Of a stretch of DNA of 64,000 nt, positions 45,901 through 55,862 are shown piece by piece. The notes beneath the pieces are model-generated. The model ran no database searches. It saw only the letters and a program-made list of their open reading frames with translations, and was not told where the DNA came from. Source of the stretch: Symbiodinium natans (Eukaryota > Sar > Dinophyceae > Suessiales > Symbiodiniaceae); NCBI GenBank assembly GCA_905221605.1, contig CAJNDS010000136.1, forward strand, positions 833,501 through 897,500, written 5' to 3'. How positions within the stretch are numbered: position 1 is the first letter of the stretch; every line of letters starts with the position of its first letter. Made by a program: the position numbers and the translations under genes.

Positions 45901-46016
45901 CTAGGTAGGATAAGGGGGACCCTTCAAAGGGTACCCCTTCTTAACCCTCTTCTGGCTCTCTTAAACAGGGACCTTGTTCAGAGGGTCTATATCCCCAAAG
46001 GCCCCCCCTAATCCTA
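45898..46016 (+). mobile_element. Family I repeat, copy I1
   Basis: TTTCTAGGTAGGATAAGGGG, then AACCCTCTTCTGGCTCT, then CAGAGGGTCTATATCCCC and CCCTAATCC. The same order occurs at 57911-58028 inside intron 1 of the TIR-like gene. Confidence 0.65.
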
Positions 46017-46335
46017 TCCCCCATTGCTCTTGTAGGCTTGGGGGTTGGGCTTTCGACCATCAAGCTTGCAGAAACTTGGGTTCGAGCCTGCCTGGCAAAC
46101 TAGTGTACTGCATGCGGCCGTTTTGTTTGGGGTATAATCCTTGCAGCTTCCTGCTTCAGGCCAAAGCTTCATGTCTTAGGGATGACAAAGCCCTAAACCT
46201 GAAAACTCTGCGGAGCAGATACCCAGCGTGGTTTAGGGTTTAGGGGCTTAGGGGTTAGGGTTTACCCTACAAACCTGAGCCCTATCGATGTCCAAGGCCC
46301 CTACGACCCCTCTCGCGCAGCAGTCCTGAGTTAAC

Positions 46336-46440
46336 TTTGTGGTACTTTACTGTAACTTTAGATCCTTACCCTTTTTGGGTTAATTGGGTTTCTTAATAAG
46401 GCCGCTCAAAGTTTAGTTTTTAGCTACCCTCCTGAGTCCC
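46336..46440 (+). mobile_element. Family D repeat, copy D2
   Basis: TTTGTGGTACTTTACTGTAA to TTTTTAGCTACCCTCCTGAG. Nearly identical to D4 over its length. Confidence 0.75.
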
Positions 46441-46541
46441 GACACCCTGAATACCCTCAAAGCCTGAGCAGCAGCTGCCAAAGCCCCCAATGAGTCAGAG
46501 TCTTCACGACGCTTGAGACATCTGACGCCCTGCGTGCGCGT

Positions 46542-46686
46542 GCCCTAAACCCTAAACCCCAAACCCCAAACCCCAAACCCCAAACCCCAAACCCCAAACC
46601 CCAAACCCCAAACCCCAAACCAAAAACCCTAAACCCTAAACCCTAAACCCTAAACCTTAAACCCTAAACCCTAAACCCTAAACCCC
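46542..46686 (+). repeat. CCCCAAA/CCCTAAA tract
   Basis: About ten CCCCAAA variant units flanked by CCCTAAA units. Shows block-wise homogenisation of a variant. Confidence 0.9.
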
Positions 46687-47486
46687 ATCTCAGAAGCACC
46701 AGGGCGTGGCTTGGCTACGCGCCCTTGGCTTCAGCGCATCTCAAGGATGCTGCTTGGTGACTCGGACTGCTAAGCTCAGATTAGGGTGTAGGGTTTCGGG
46801 TTCAGGGTTTGGGGAAGTTTGGGGTTTAGGGTTTAGGGTTTAGAGCTCCGGGAAGAGAATGAAAAAGACTTGTGTTCGGTGCTTATGACTCGATCTGGGA
46901 CTAGACTTCAGCTTTTCCTGGCCGACTTCATGGGCAAAACCCAAAATAGAATGAGCAAAAGCGAATAACCCTAAACCTAAACCCGAAACCCTAAACCGCT
47001 AATCCCTAAGCCCTGTTACACCCTAGTCGTTTGTAAGGTTTGGGGTGTATGAGGTTTATAAGGTTTATAAGCTGTAGGGTTTCTAGGTTTGCAAGGTTTA
47101 GGGTTTCGGTACCCTAAACCCTAAACCCTAAACCCCAAACCCCAAACCCTATACCCCAAACCCTATACCCTACACCTTGAGGGCCCAAAAGTGGGCGCGA
47201 GTAAGTCTTCAGGCTTCCTCTTTGGCAATCGCTGCGCCCGGGGCCCTGAATCAACTTGGCGCTAGGTTGGGAGTTGAGGTGTAGTTCGGGGTTTAGGGTT
47301 TAGGGTTTAGGGTTTAGGGTTTAGGGTTTAGGGTTTCAGTTTAGGGTTGGAAGCTTCGGGTCTAGGGCTTACCCTAAGGCTCCGAGTTTGCCAACAGAAA
47401 TGTATGGATCGCAAACTGTGAACCTCCTGATATTTCCACATCAGCGCTTGCCTGTGCGCGGTGCGAGTGGACCCTGCTTGGGGGCT

Positions 47487-47583
47487 CAAGCAACCACGTA
47501 AACATAAGGATCCTACCATTGGGGTATAAGGGGAATTCCGGAAAACCCTGTTTGTAGAATCCTTATGTTTGTGTGGTTGTTTG
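47487..47583. mobile_element. Inverted-repeat element, family L
   Basis: Arms AACCACGTAAACATAAGGAT and ATCCTTATGTTTGTGTGGTT flank a ~45-bp loop containing GGGGTATAAGGGGAATTCCG. Single recognised copy. Confidence 0.7.
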
Positions 47584-48192
47584 GGCCCTTACTTGTGGAA
47601 GGGCTGCCGATGCTGAAGTGAAACGGTCAAAACCAAAAAACATATGAGACGTGGTCAACAATACCGCTTGCTCATTTTAGTAGAGCGGGTCGTTGCTGCA
47701 GCAAAACGCCGAGGATCGATAGGGCACGCGCTAAAATGACAGGGTGATTTGATACGATAGGATAACAGTGCGGTAGGTGAAAGAACATGGAAAACGAAAG
47801 CGGAAGCGCTAATTCAAAAGCAAGCAAGACTTAAACACTTAATTTTGACGCCGACTCACATCCTTTTTTCGAAAGCCCCAGCTCCAAAACCCTGGGCCCT
47901 AAATCCGAGCGATTAAACCCTGCCAGCCCATAAACTGCAGGTCAGATTGACGCGCGGCTTTTGGACCATCGGCGGCGGGCTCTTGAGGCTGACGCAAGAT
48001 CTTGCTGTCTTGGTTCGGACATAGAGCGCACTGTAGGGTTTAGAGGGCTTTGCTTTGGGGTTTAGGGTTAGGGTTAATTAAGGCGGAATTCGAAGCCCAA
48101 GCTCGACACCCCAACCGGGGTCCTGAGTTTCATTTTCTCCTCATGCCAAGGGGGATGCGATCTAGGATTTTTCTAAGGTTATTCGTAATCAG

Positions 48193-48408
48193 TTTTTGAA
48201 AGAGAGTACGCTCGCAACATCAGGACATGCGGAACGATTTTCACCTGCCAATCGGCAGAAGACAGACGGACTTAAGTCATCACACAGCCATGGGGCCCGC
48301 CAAGCATTCCTGAAGCGTTTCAAACTTTCCAAACGCTTTAAGCAAGGGGGGTCGGTACTTTCCCGGCTCACGAGACCATTCTTGAAATCCATTGGCATTT
48401 TCCCCTAA
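48193..48408 (+). CDS. Candidate terminal exon, basic protein segment
   Basis: An open frame of about 71 codons ending TAA at 48406-48408, with the basic stretch RQAFLKRFKLSKRFKQGG near the end. The minus strand is open for 69 codons too, and the inverted GAAGCGTTT...AAACGCTT segment explains part of that. No acceptor is certain (TCAG at 48190-48193 is possible). Confidence 0.3.
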   Translation, partial: FLKESTLATSGHAERFSPANRQKTDGLKSSHSHGARQAFLKRFKLSKRFKQGGSVLSRLTRPFLKSIGIFP

Positions 48409-48541
48409 CCCTAAAGCTTAAACCCTACACCCTAAACCATATATACCCTAAACCCTAAACCCCAAACCAGGCCGCGCTCGCGCGCCGGCCGCAACCCGCG
48501 GCGACTGCAGTGCAGCTCCTCGCGGCTTTGGGCCTCTGGGT

Positions 48542-48628
48542 CGGCAGGGCTTCTTCTTCTTCTTTAGGGTTTAGGGTTTAGGGTTTAGGGTTTAGGGTTT
48601 AGGGTTTAGGGTTTAGGGTTTAGGGTTT
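48542..48628 (+). repeat. TTTAGGG tract after CTTCTT run
   Basis: TTCTTCTTCTTC followed by nine to ten TTTAGGG units. Confidence 0.9.
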
Positions 48629-48936
48629 GCCAAGTTGCACGAAAGGGTCTTGAGGATTGAGATGTTTACAGCTCTGGGCCTGTCAGGGAGTTTGGAGGGT
48701 TTAGGGTTGCAGGGGAAAAGGGGTTAGGTGGAATTCTGCTTTTCCCTCTAAGCCCTACACCGTCCTTGGGGCTAAGACGATTTTTTAGGAAACGTGCGCT
48801 GTCTCAATGTTTTTCGCCCACAGACGTGAAGGACCACCAGACTACCTCATAAGCACTAGCCGTGTAGCTAGTGGAAGAATATTCGTGCCACTGCACCACC
48901 CACTTAAGAGGGGTTACCAGGAGTAGCTCTCTACTC

Positions 48937-49042
48937 TGTGGCACTCTACTGTAACTTTAGATATTTAGCCTTTTTGGGCTTATTGTGTTTCTTAATCAAG
49001 CAGCTTAAAAGTAAATCTATAGCTACCCTGCTCAGCGCAGCC
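48937..49042 (+). mobile_element. Family D repeat, copy D3
   Basis: TGTGGCACTCTACTGTAACT to GCTACCCTGCTCAGCGCAGC. The most diverged of the three right-side copies. Confidence 0.7.
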
Positions 49043-49104
49043 CAGTCTAGGACAGAAAGAAGCCGTTCTTCGGTGGTGGACATCTGAAGCTAAGACAAGA
49101 TGAC

Positions 49105-49219
49105 ATAATGTAAGGGTCGGAATAATTACCAACGATATGTTTCAGATGGTCCCTTTGCAATCATACTAGAATAGTTAGAATAACTCCCCAAAACCCTATT
49201 CTAATTCTTCAGGCCCCTT
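49105..49219 (+). promoter_or_regulatory. Family K element just upstream of a start codon
   Basis: GTAAGGGTCGGAATAATTACC to TTCTAATTCTTCAG. It has a GTAAGG donor-like start and a pyrimidine-containing CAG end, 23 bp before the start codon of the 485-residue gene. A related element (63656-63815) lies about 80 bp before the start of the second TIR-like gene. It could be a 5' UTR intron or carry the trans-splicing acceptor for the spliced leader. Inference only. Confidence 0.45.
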
Positions 49220-49242
49220 TATTCGGCAGTTTTGCCAGCGCC

Positions 49243-50700
49243 ATGGCTACATCTGTCCGCGTTGTCAGGGTGGAGTGCGGCGAGTTCACAACAACCTTCA
49301 CAGCTCCAGGTCACGGCTTCCCCCCAGGTGCCCAAGTCCGGGTGGAGGGTTATGACGCCCTTTCCGCCGAGGTCTTTTTTGTGGGCTTCCTGCCTGACCG
49401 CGATACATTTTCGATTGACCGCAATGTTTGCGTAGATGTTGCGAGCATTGACACAGCCAGTGCCATGGTGCACACAAAGACTCCCCACCAGATCCCGAAC
49501 ACGCACAAGTCAGTGTTTTTGCACGGCTTCGACAACGACCTGCAGGCCCCTGTCGGGGTCCACTACATGGTGGGGGAAATTGTAGACGAGTACAGCTTGC
49601 GCTTGGAGTCGTACTGCGAGGTCAAGAGGGCGAGCATTCCGGCAAAACTTTGCGGAAACTTGGTCAACGGACGAATTTCCCGCAAACATTGCGAGGTGAT
49701 TGTGCCTCAGTCCCAGTGCACAGGATCGGGCTTGGCATTCCTGGTCTGTCAGCTGCCCAAGTCCCAGGAAGCATGCTTACAAGACTGGCAGGCTGCAATA
49801 CGCGCAGCACGACAAAAGTACATCTTGAAGGATTTGCCGCGTGTTCAGCAACCGGTTCTGCCGGATGCACGCACGTTGCATGTAGCTCACTGCGGATGGA
49901 GTTATTGTGCAGGCGTTTATAGCTACAGCGGCCACATGCACTACAGTCTCGGCCCGCTTGTCTCAATGCTATACAGTGAGGAACTTGGCATGTGGTGCTT
50001 GCTTGCTGATGTGGTGGCAGTCTACTCTTTGGAGAGGCAGCGCTCCTACTTGGGCCTCAAGGATTGGGATGGTCCTCAACTGTTGTACGTGCGCCAAGAT
50101 CCGAATCCGGCAGGTCGTTGGGAACCTGTGATTGGCCCGGGGCCCGGACCCTCCATCAGGGCGCACAACGAGCTGGCTGTCTTGCAAACTGTCTCAATGC
50201 AACCATCTTTGCTGCTGCATCCAAGTGTCGGGTCGGGAGTTCTGGACCTGCTGTTCAACTTCACTGCTGCAGATTGGCGGGGTGGGCTGCAGGGGCATGT
50301 CTGGGGTTTCAGCGCAATGGAAGCCATACATCTTGCTTTGAGTCTCTGGCGAGGCCTTTGCGCATGCTCGGCCGTGTGTCACTCCTGGCAGGCAAGTTTG
50401 AAGCCTTTCCACAACTTGGTTCAGATTTGTGATCATGCCCTGCAAATACCACATGACCTACGTGTCTCGGAAGTTGCACTGCCGACCATTCGAGAGGCCA
50501 TCCGTGCCATCATGTTCCACGGAAGGATGTGGAGGCATGGTCTGTCCGTGACCCGCTTCAAGCTGTTTCAGGAGCGTCGTTGGCCTGCTCAAGTCGTGGA
50601 TGTGGAGCTTTCAAGTGAGCTGGATGCCGCTAGCGCCAGCATTGGAACTCTTTTTTTGTGGCGCATTGTGGCCCCCGCTAGCCTGGCTCACGCACAGTAA
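49243..50700 (+). CDS. 485-residue orphan protein with F-box-like C-terminal segment
   Basis: A single uninterrupted frame of 485 codons with high GC at third positions, ATG in a good context (GCGCCATGG) and TAA at 50698-50700. No signal peptide or membrane helix. Residues 1-115 look like a beta-rich domain (alternating V/T, F, G), residues about 210-310 a second compact domain with SEELGMWCLLADVVAVYSLE and repeated G-P. Around residues 370-400 the segment LALSLWRGLCACSAVCHSWQ resembles the second half of an F-box (L, then CSxVCxxW), which would suggest a ubiquitin-ligase adaptor. That is only a motif resemblance, and the usual LPxE start of an F-box is absent. No introns and no telomere-type tracts inside, unlike its surroundings. 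A real gene with high confidence, function uncertain. Confidence 0.8.
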   Translation: MATSVRVVRVECGEFTTTFTAPGHGFPPGAQVRVEGYDALSAEVFFVGFLPDRDTFSIDRNVCVDVASIDTASAMVHTKTPHQIPNTHKSVFLHGFDNDLQAPVGVHYMVGEIVDEYSLRLESYCEVKRASIPAKLCGNLVNGRISRKHCEVIVPQSQCTGSGLAFLVCQLPKSQEACLQDWQAAIRAARQKYILKDLPRVQQPVLPDARTLHVAHCGWSYCAGVYSYSGHMHYSLGPLVSMLYSEELGMWCLLADVVAVYSLERQRSYLGLKDWDGPQLLYVRQDPNPAGRWEPVIGPGPGPSIRAHNELAVLQTVSMQPSLLLHPSVGSGVLDLLFNFTAADWRGGLQGHVWGFSAMEAIHLALSLWRGLCACSAVCHSWQASLKPFHNLVQICDHALQIPHDLRVSEVALPTIREAIRAIMFHGRMWRHGLSVTRFKLFQERRWPAQVVDVELSSELDAASASIGTLFLWRIVAPASLAHAQ

Positions 50701-51057
50701 AGAACTTGGCAACAATGAGAAGCTGGATTAGCGCGAGCATGCGTCTGTCCGAGCGTCAGACACGCTTGCATTCGGTCCATCCTCCCAACTGCTGAAAGGT
50801 TTACACAAAGTGCTTCGCGAGGAGTTATGCTAGCCCAACTTGGCGGATGTAATATGGATATGCACGTGTGTAGTATACATATATATAACGCGTATTAAAA
50901 GTGACGTTTTGCCCATGGATCTGTTTAGGGTTGCCTCTTCCTCTTCCTACCAAAATTTTGGGTTTAGGGACATACGAACAAGCCTGATTCTTGAAGCGAA
51001 AGGAGGGCAATGGTTAAGCGAAACGAGGCCTGGTTGGGTTGCCCTTGGCTGGGATGA

Positions 51058-51124
51058 AACCCTAAACCCTAAACCCTAAACCCTAAACCCTAAACCCTAA
51101 ACCCTAAACCCTAAACCCTAAACC
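51058..51124 (+). repeat. CCCTAAA tract
   Basis: Nine CCCTAAA units followed by G-rich sequence. Confidence 0.9.
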
Positions 51125-51477
51125 GTGTGTGGAGGGGGGGCGGGGGAGGGGAGGGGGCATCCCATGGTTGGTGTCTGTACACGCCGGTCGCCTTGCCGAG
51201 CAATGTTGTTTTGTTCAAAATAACAGGGGATAAATCAAAATCATGGATTGTATAGGGGTTACCGATAAGATGTGGAGTTCACGCAAGGGCTAGTAAGGGG
51301 ATGTATCACCGGAAAGTTCCCGTACTTTTTTTTGTGCATGGGACCCTCGTTTGAAGAAACTCCCACACGAAGCAGCACGCCGTGGGGCGTCAGAGCATAT
51401 AGACACTTAAAGTATAGAGCAGCAGAGTATGTTCTAGCACGACCATACCTTGCTACAGTATATGAAGCTGCATTTAG

Positions 51478-51586
51478 CTTTGTGGTACTTTACTGTAACT
51501 TTAGATCCTTACCCTTTTTGGGTTAATTGGGTTTCTTAATAAGGCAGCTAAAAGTTTGATTTTTAGCTACCCTCCTGAGTGCAGCC
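51478..51586 (+). mobile_element. Family D repeat, copy D4
   Basis: Full copy: CTTTGTGGTACTTTACTGTA to CTACCCTCCTGAGTGCAGCC. Confidence 0.75.
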
Positions 51587-52127
51587 AAGTTAGGGTCTGT
51601 ACATGCCTCCATAGGGATCCTATGGAGCGTGTATTAACCATTTATATTTATAAAAAATGGGAAACCTTTTCAGACTTGAGGCTTTCGGGAATGAGGCTGC
51701 CAAGATGTTACCGAGATCCTCCGAGCTTTCAGCTTTTCATTTCATGCCTGACCAACATGTCAGTGGGGCTCTGTAGAGGGTTTAGGGTTTCGGGTTTAGA
51801 GTTTAGGGTTTAGGGTTCCATTCGTTCATGGTCGGGCTGGTCATATGTGGGCTTCGGTAAAACAGGGCTCCGCGTTTCGAGAAAAAAACTTCCAGCTCAG
51901 CATTTCAAACTAGAATTCGCGTCGTCTGAAAGGTTTCTACGCGCCAAGAGCCGTTGAACATGCCTGAAGAGAAACTGATTTGGGATGCCCCTAAAACCCT
52001 ACACCCAAAATATTTGTTCAAAAGCTTTGAGCTAAATGGAAAATCAAAGTTCGATAAACAACATGTATGAGTATACATGTATATCTATATGTATATATTC
52101 ATTTTTTATATTGATACTTATATTTAG

Positions 52128-53025
52128 ATGCTGCAGGCCACAGAAGATGATTTCATTGACGGCCCGACAGCTGCCCGCATCGATAAGCACGCAGAGGTTT
52201 TCACACGCGCCGCACGGCAGCTGCTGCATGACGTGCCCCTGCCCTGGAAGATGCAGCACGGCTGGTGCGGACGCCGCAGCACTGGAGATGGCCGCAGATT
52301 TGCAACGCGTGACCTGCTAGATTTCTGCCGCGCAGACAGGCCGGGAGCGTCTGTTCTCGTGGGTGCCGACGATGAAGGACACATGCAGCTCTTCTTGCCC
52401 AATGGCCTGCAGTTACTTCCTCCTGCAAGCAACGCCGTACAACCATTGGAAGATGCAGGCCTCATACTGGCATCAGTCACTGGGCTATTGTGGAAAATCA
52501 TTTCACATGTTTACGAATACTTAAGCCCAATAAGGAACAAACATGATCATTTTTAGAATGTACCCCACAATGGTGCAGGTCAGGCGGTCTTGGAGTTCCG
52601 GTTATGAACTACCCCGCGAAGCTGACGAGCCATGCAGATTTCGGCATTGCCTCTGCCATAGCAGAGACAAAGATGGGAGGGCACGCCTTGGGGCGTCCCA
52701 GCTGTCTGGTAGGTATGAACTGGTGTTCCGACCTGACAGCGGCGCCATGATCGTGCTCGAAATTAGTGTCAAGTTGCTGCCCTTCTTCGCAACCTCCAAA
52801 GATCATGAGCTGATTGACGAAATCAAAGCTTTGCTCCCATGGACAGAGCCGGAGCTTGCTGGCTTGGACGGGGCTTCAGTTGCTTCTGACAGCCATCACA
52901 GCAACGATGAGGATGATGATGGAGAGGAGGATGCAGAGGGCGACGACGACATGGAGAGCTGCCAAGAGGACCCAGAAGAGGACCCCGAAGAGGCAACCGA
53001 AGCGGAGAATGATGATGTGGGCTAA
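52128..53025 (+). CDS. Orphan gene, two exons, acidic C-terminal tail
   Basis: Exon 1 starts at ATG 52128, right after TATATTTAG, which could be a cis or spliced-leader acceptor. The frame then closes at 52554-52556, while a second frame with the same codon style runs to TAA 53023-53025, so an intron of about 70-90 bp is inferred. Option 1: GT at 52490 to AG at 52556 (TTTTTAG). Option 2: GA at 52493 to AG at 52583, giving W at the junction and the AG-G acceptor typical of dinoflagellates. Both keep the frame. The product is about 280 residues. The first part is mixed alpha/beta (VLVGADDEGHMQLFLPNG), the second has RYELVFRPDSGAMIVLEISV, and the last ~45 residues are almost all Asp/Glu. Family not recognised. 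Confidence 0.6.
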
Positions 53026-53386
53026 ATTGGCCAAAAATGGTGTCGGCCGAGACACGGGAGGCTTCGGCGGTGGAGTGTGGCTCCCTTTTCATGTGCAGCT
53101 TCACACCCTGATGCCACTCCAAAAACGATTGGATTTTGATGCGGAGTGTGCTCGAGGGCCATGGAGGGTATCGCATGTCAGCAGATGGAATCAATAGTAC
53201 GTGCAAGGGCATGTCTCAGCATAATTAGGGAGCCCGCGTATGCCCTCTTAATACAGGGGCGATATAGTTTTTCCTATACATGGATGGCCCCGAGAGCTCC
53301 CTATGGTCCTGCAGGGTAATCCAAAAGGCAGAGAACAGGCCATCATTAAACCCTATAAGGCCTGAACCTTTACACATACCCGATAT

Positions 53387-53482
53387 TTGTATATATATAT
53401 ATATACATGCGCACACACACACGTATATATATATATATACATGTATGTCTGTATGTCTGTATGTATGTCTGTATATACATAC
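53387..53482 (+). repeat. TATA and GTATGTCT microsatellite
   Basis: TATATA, CACACA, TATATA then GTATGTCT repeats. Open frames on both strands are artefacts. Confidence 0.9.
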
Positions 53483-53600
53483 ATCCTGCAGGCCAGCCCA
53501 AGCGAGTGTATGGGCGTGGCGACGAGCTCGGCCATGCACAGGCCGCCTTTTTCTTGGCTTGAGACCAAGCAGCTTCGAAGAGAGAGGTTTGCTTTGGCTA

Positions 53601-53672
53601 GGGTTTAGGGTTTAGGGTTTAGGGTTTAGGGTTTAGGGTTTAGGGTTTAGGGTTTAGGGTTAGGGTTTAGGG
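53601..53672 (+). repeat. TTTAGGG tract
   Basis: About ten TTTAGGG units directly after GGCTAGGG. Confidence 0.9.
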
Positions 53673-53699
53673 TTGATTATTGTTGGGCTCTTGCGCGCA

Positions 53700-55630
53700 T
53701 TCTGGGGTCTTTAGGGGCGTCCTCTAAAGTACACACTTCCTTGGACCCCAAGATCATGCCACTAGACACTGTGCACAGATACCATAATCCGGGGAAGCCC
53801 TACCAGGATGGCTATTAGGCCTTACCATCCCCATCATGAACCCTATAAAGGGCCCTTTTAAAGGTATTCTAGGGTATACAAACCCTAAACCCTAAACCCT
53901 GGTATATGAGGGGTATATAAGGAGTCCCGTTTTCAGGGCCCATACCAAGGGACCATGTGACTAGCCTGAACCCCAAACCCTAAACCCCGAACCCTAAACC
54001 CTAAACCCTAAACTGCAGGTAAAGAGAGTCTCAGGTAGTTGGGGTGTGCAGGGGAGGGGGGACAGCGTCGCAGGTCCAGCTCATGGAATGCCGGGCCGCA
54101 GGTTCGCGGTTTCTGCAAAGCCTGTAAGCAGGGAGCAAAACACTCCTGTAGGGTTTAGGGTTTAGGGCTTAGGGTTTAGCGTTTAGGGTTTAGGGTTTAG
54201 GGTTTAGGGTTTAGGCGTTGTTTTGCGTAGCATATCATAAAGCTATGTTGAATCTTGTGGGTAGTTCGTCTTACAACTATTAGCAATTTCTGAGGCTTCT
54301 GCTTTATGGGGTTCCTAAACTTGGAGCCCTGTTTTGAAGTGTTGAAAGGTAGCGTTTAGGATCGCCAAGCGGCGTGGCTCTCAGTCCGCTAGTCCGGCTG
54401 CACAAAGGGTTCCCTAGCTTTCTCCTCTACAGTTTGGGGTCTAGGGTTTACCTCGGGCCTTTTGCAAACCTAAACTAGAGCGCTTGAGGCGACAGAAACA
54501 CGACTAAGCCCTACCATCATGAACCTCACCTGACATGTCCGAGTTGTGAGTCGAATGTTAGTGGCACTCTTTAGCCCTTACTAGAACAAGGTTACTGGGC
54601 TGCCAAGTCAATATCTCTTCACTAAAGACTATAGGCCTTCTTAGTGCTCTGGGTTCGGGGTGTATGGGTTTATGGTTTATACCCTAAACGTTAAACTCTT
54701 TCTTGACCCCAACCCTTAACTCAGGGGTAAATTGCGGGCTCCCAGGGGAGCACTGCCCAAGCAACCTGCCAGGCCTCCGGAAAGACAGCCAAGGCTGCGG
54801 CGACACCTGCGACCGGGCGCGAGGTCTGCCATAACTACCCAGCGGTTTAGGGTTTAGGATTTAGGGTGTAGGGGTTTTGGTTTAGGGTTTCTGGCGGCTT
54901 TCAATGATGAGGCGTTCGCGTTGAGTCCATAGAGCCTCTCCGCCCTAAACCCTAACCAAGTGAGTCATAGAAGCCCCCCCCCCCCCCCCCCCCGGGGCCC
55001 GCCCCAAACCCCGCATAGCCGCAATGAACAAAGCAGATGCCAGTCCTGAAATCGTGTTTCCTCATAGGCGGAGCCTAAATTCTGCACGCTCGTTCATGAT
55101 TCAGAGGAATGTGTAAAGAAACACAAAGACGTGAATGTGTGAGCGTACGGAGTGGCATCTAGTAACATGCGGTATACGCGCATCATGCCGTTTTCTAAAG
55201 GAGTTCGACGTACAATCCTCAATTGAGGGGCATGTGTACTTCAGACATGGACCCGAGAAACCCCAAACTCTAAACCCACGGGAAAGGATCGCAAATGTGA
55301 CCCCGAAAGGGAACCTAACTTAGAGAACTTTCCCAGATACCATCTAAGGGTACTTTCATGGGCCCATATGGGACCCCTGAGGGTAGTTTCATGGGTCCCG
55401 AACATGGTCCCTTAAGGCCTTTAAAGGGTTCTGATGTATGGGCCCTTAATTTGTATAAGGGGATACCCTTTTAAGGGCAAGGGACCATGTAACCCTAAAC
55501 CCTAAACCCTAAACCCTATACCCTAAACCCTAAACCCTACACCCTAAACCACTTCTATACCAGACATCGGACGGAGGCCGTGTGCCTGCCGGGTGCGAGT
55601 GTGAGGGTCAAAGCCCTAGACCCGCAGTAG
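53700..55630. other. Tract DNA with A and B fragments; no gene
   Basis: Family A right-end fragment at 54011-54034 (AACTGCAGGTAAAGAGAGTC) preceded by CCCTAAA units in place of its left half. Family B right-end fragment at 54590-54607 (GGTTACTGGGCTGCCAAG). Poly-C run at about 54967-54993. Telomere-type tracts at 54150-54215 and 55490-55550. No convincing coding frame. Confidence 0.55.
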
Positions 55631-55635
55631 AGCTG

Positions 55636-55728
55636 CCTGAAGTAAACCCTAAACCCTAAACCCTAAACCAGAAACCCTAAACCCTAAACCCTAGACCCTA
55701 AACCCTAAACCCTAAACCCTAAACCCTT

Positions 55729-55762
<34 letters not shown>
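55636..55762 (+). repeat. CCCTAAA tract ending in ~32-bp poly-C
   Basis: A CCCTAAA tract (55643-55729) with two irregular units, then a poly-C run and a poly-A run at the edge of the AT-rich island. Confidence 0.9.
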
Positions 55763-55771
<9 letters not shown>

Positions 55772-55831
55772 AAAACTTAAAAAACAAAAATGCATTTACA
55801 AAACAATAGGAAAATATTATGGATTGAAAAT

Positions 55832-55862
<31 letters not shown>

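Noticed and set aside
46040-46110. tRNA-like GGGTTCGAGCCTGCC T-arm
   Set aside because: No matching acceptor stem or anticodon arm could be built around it.
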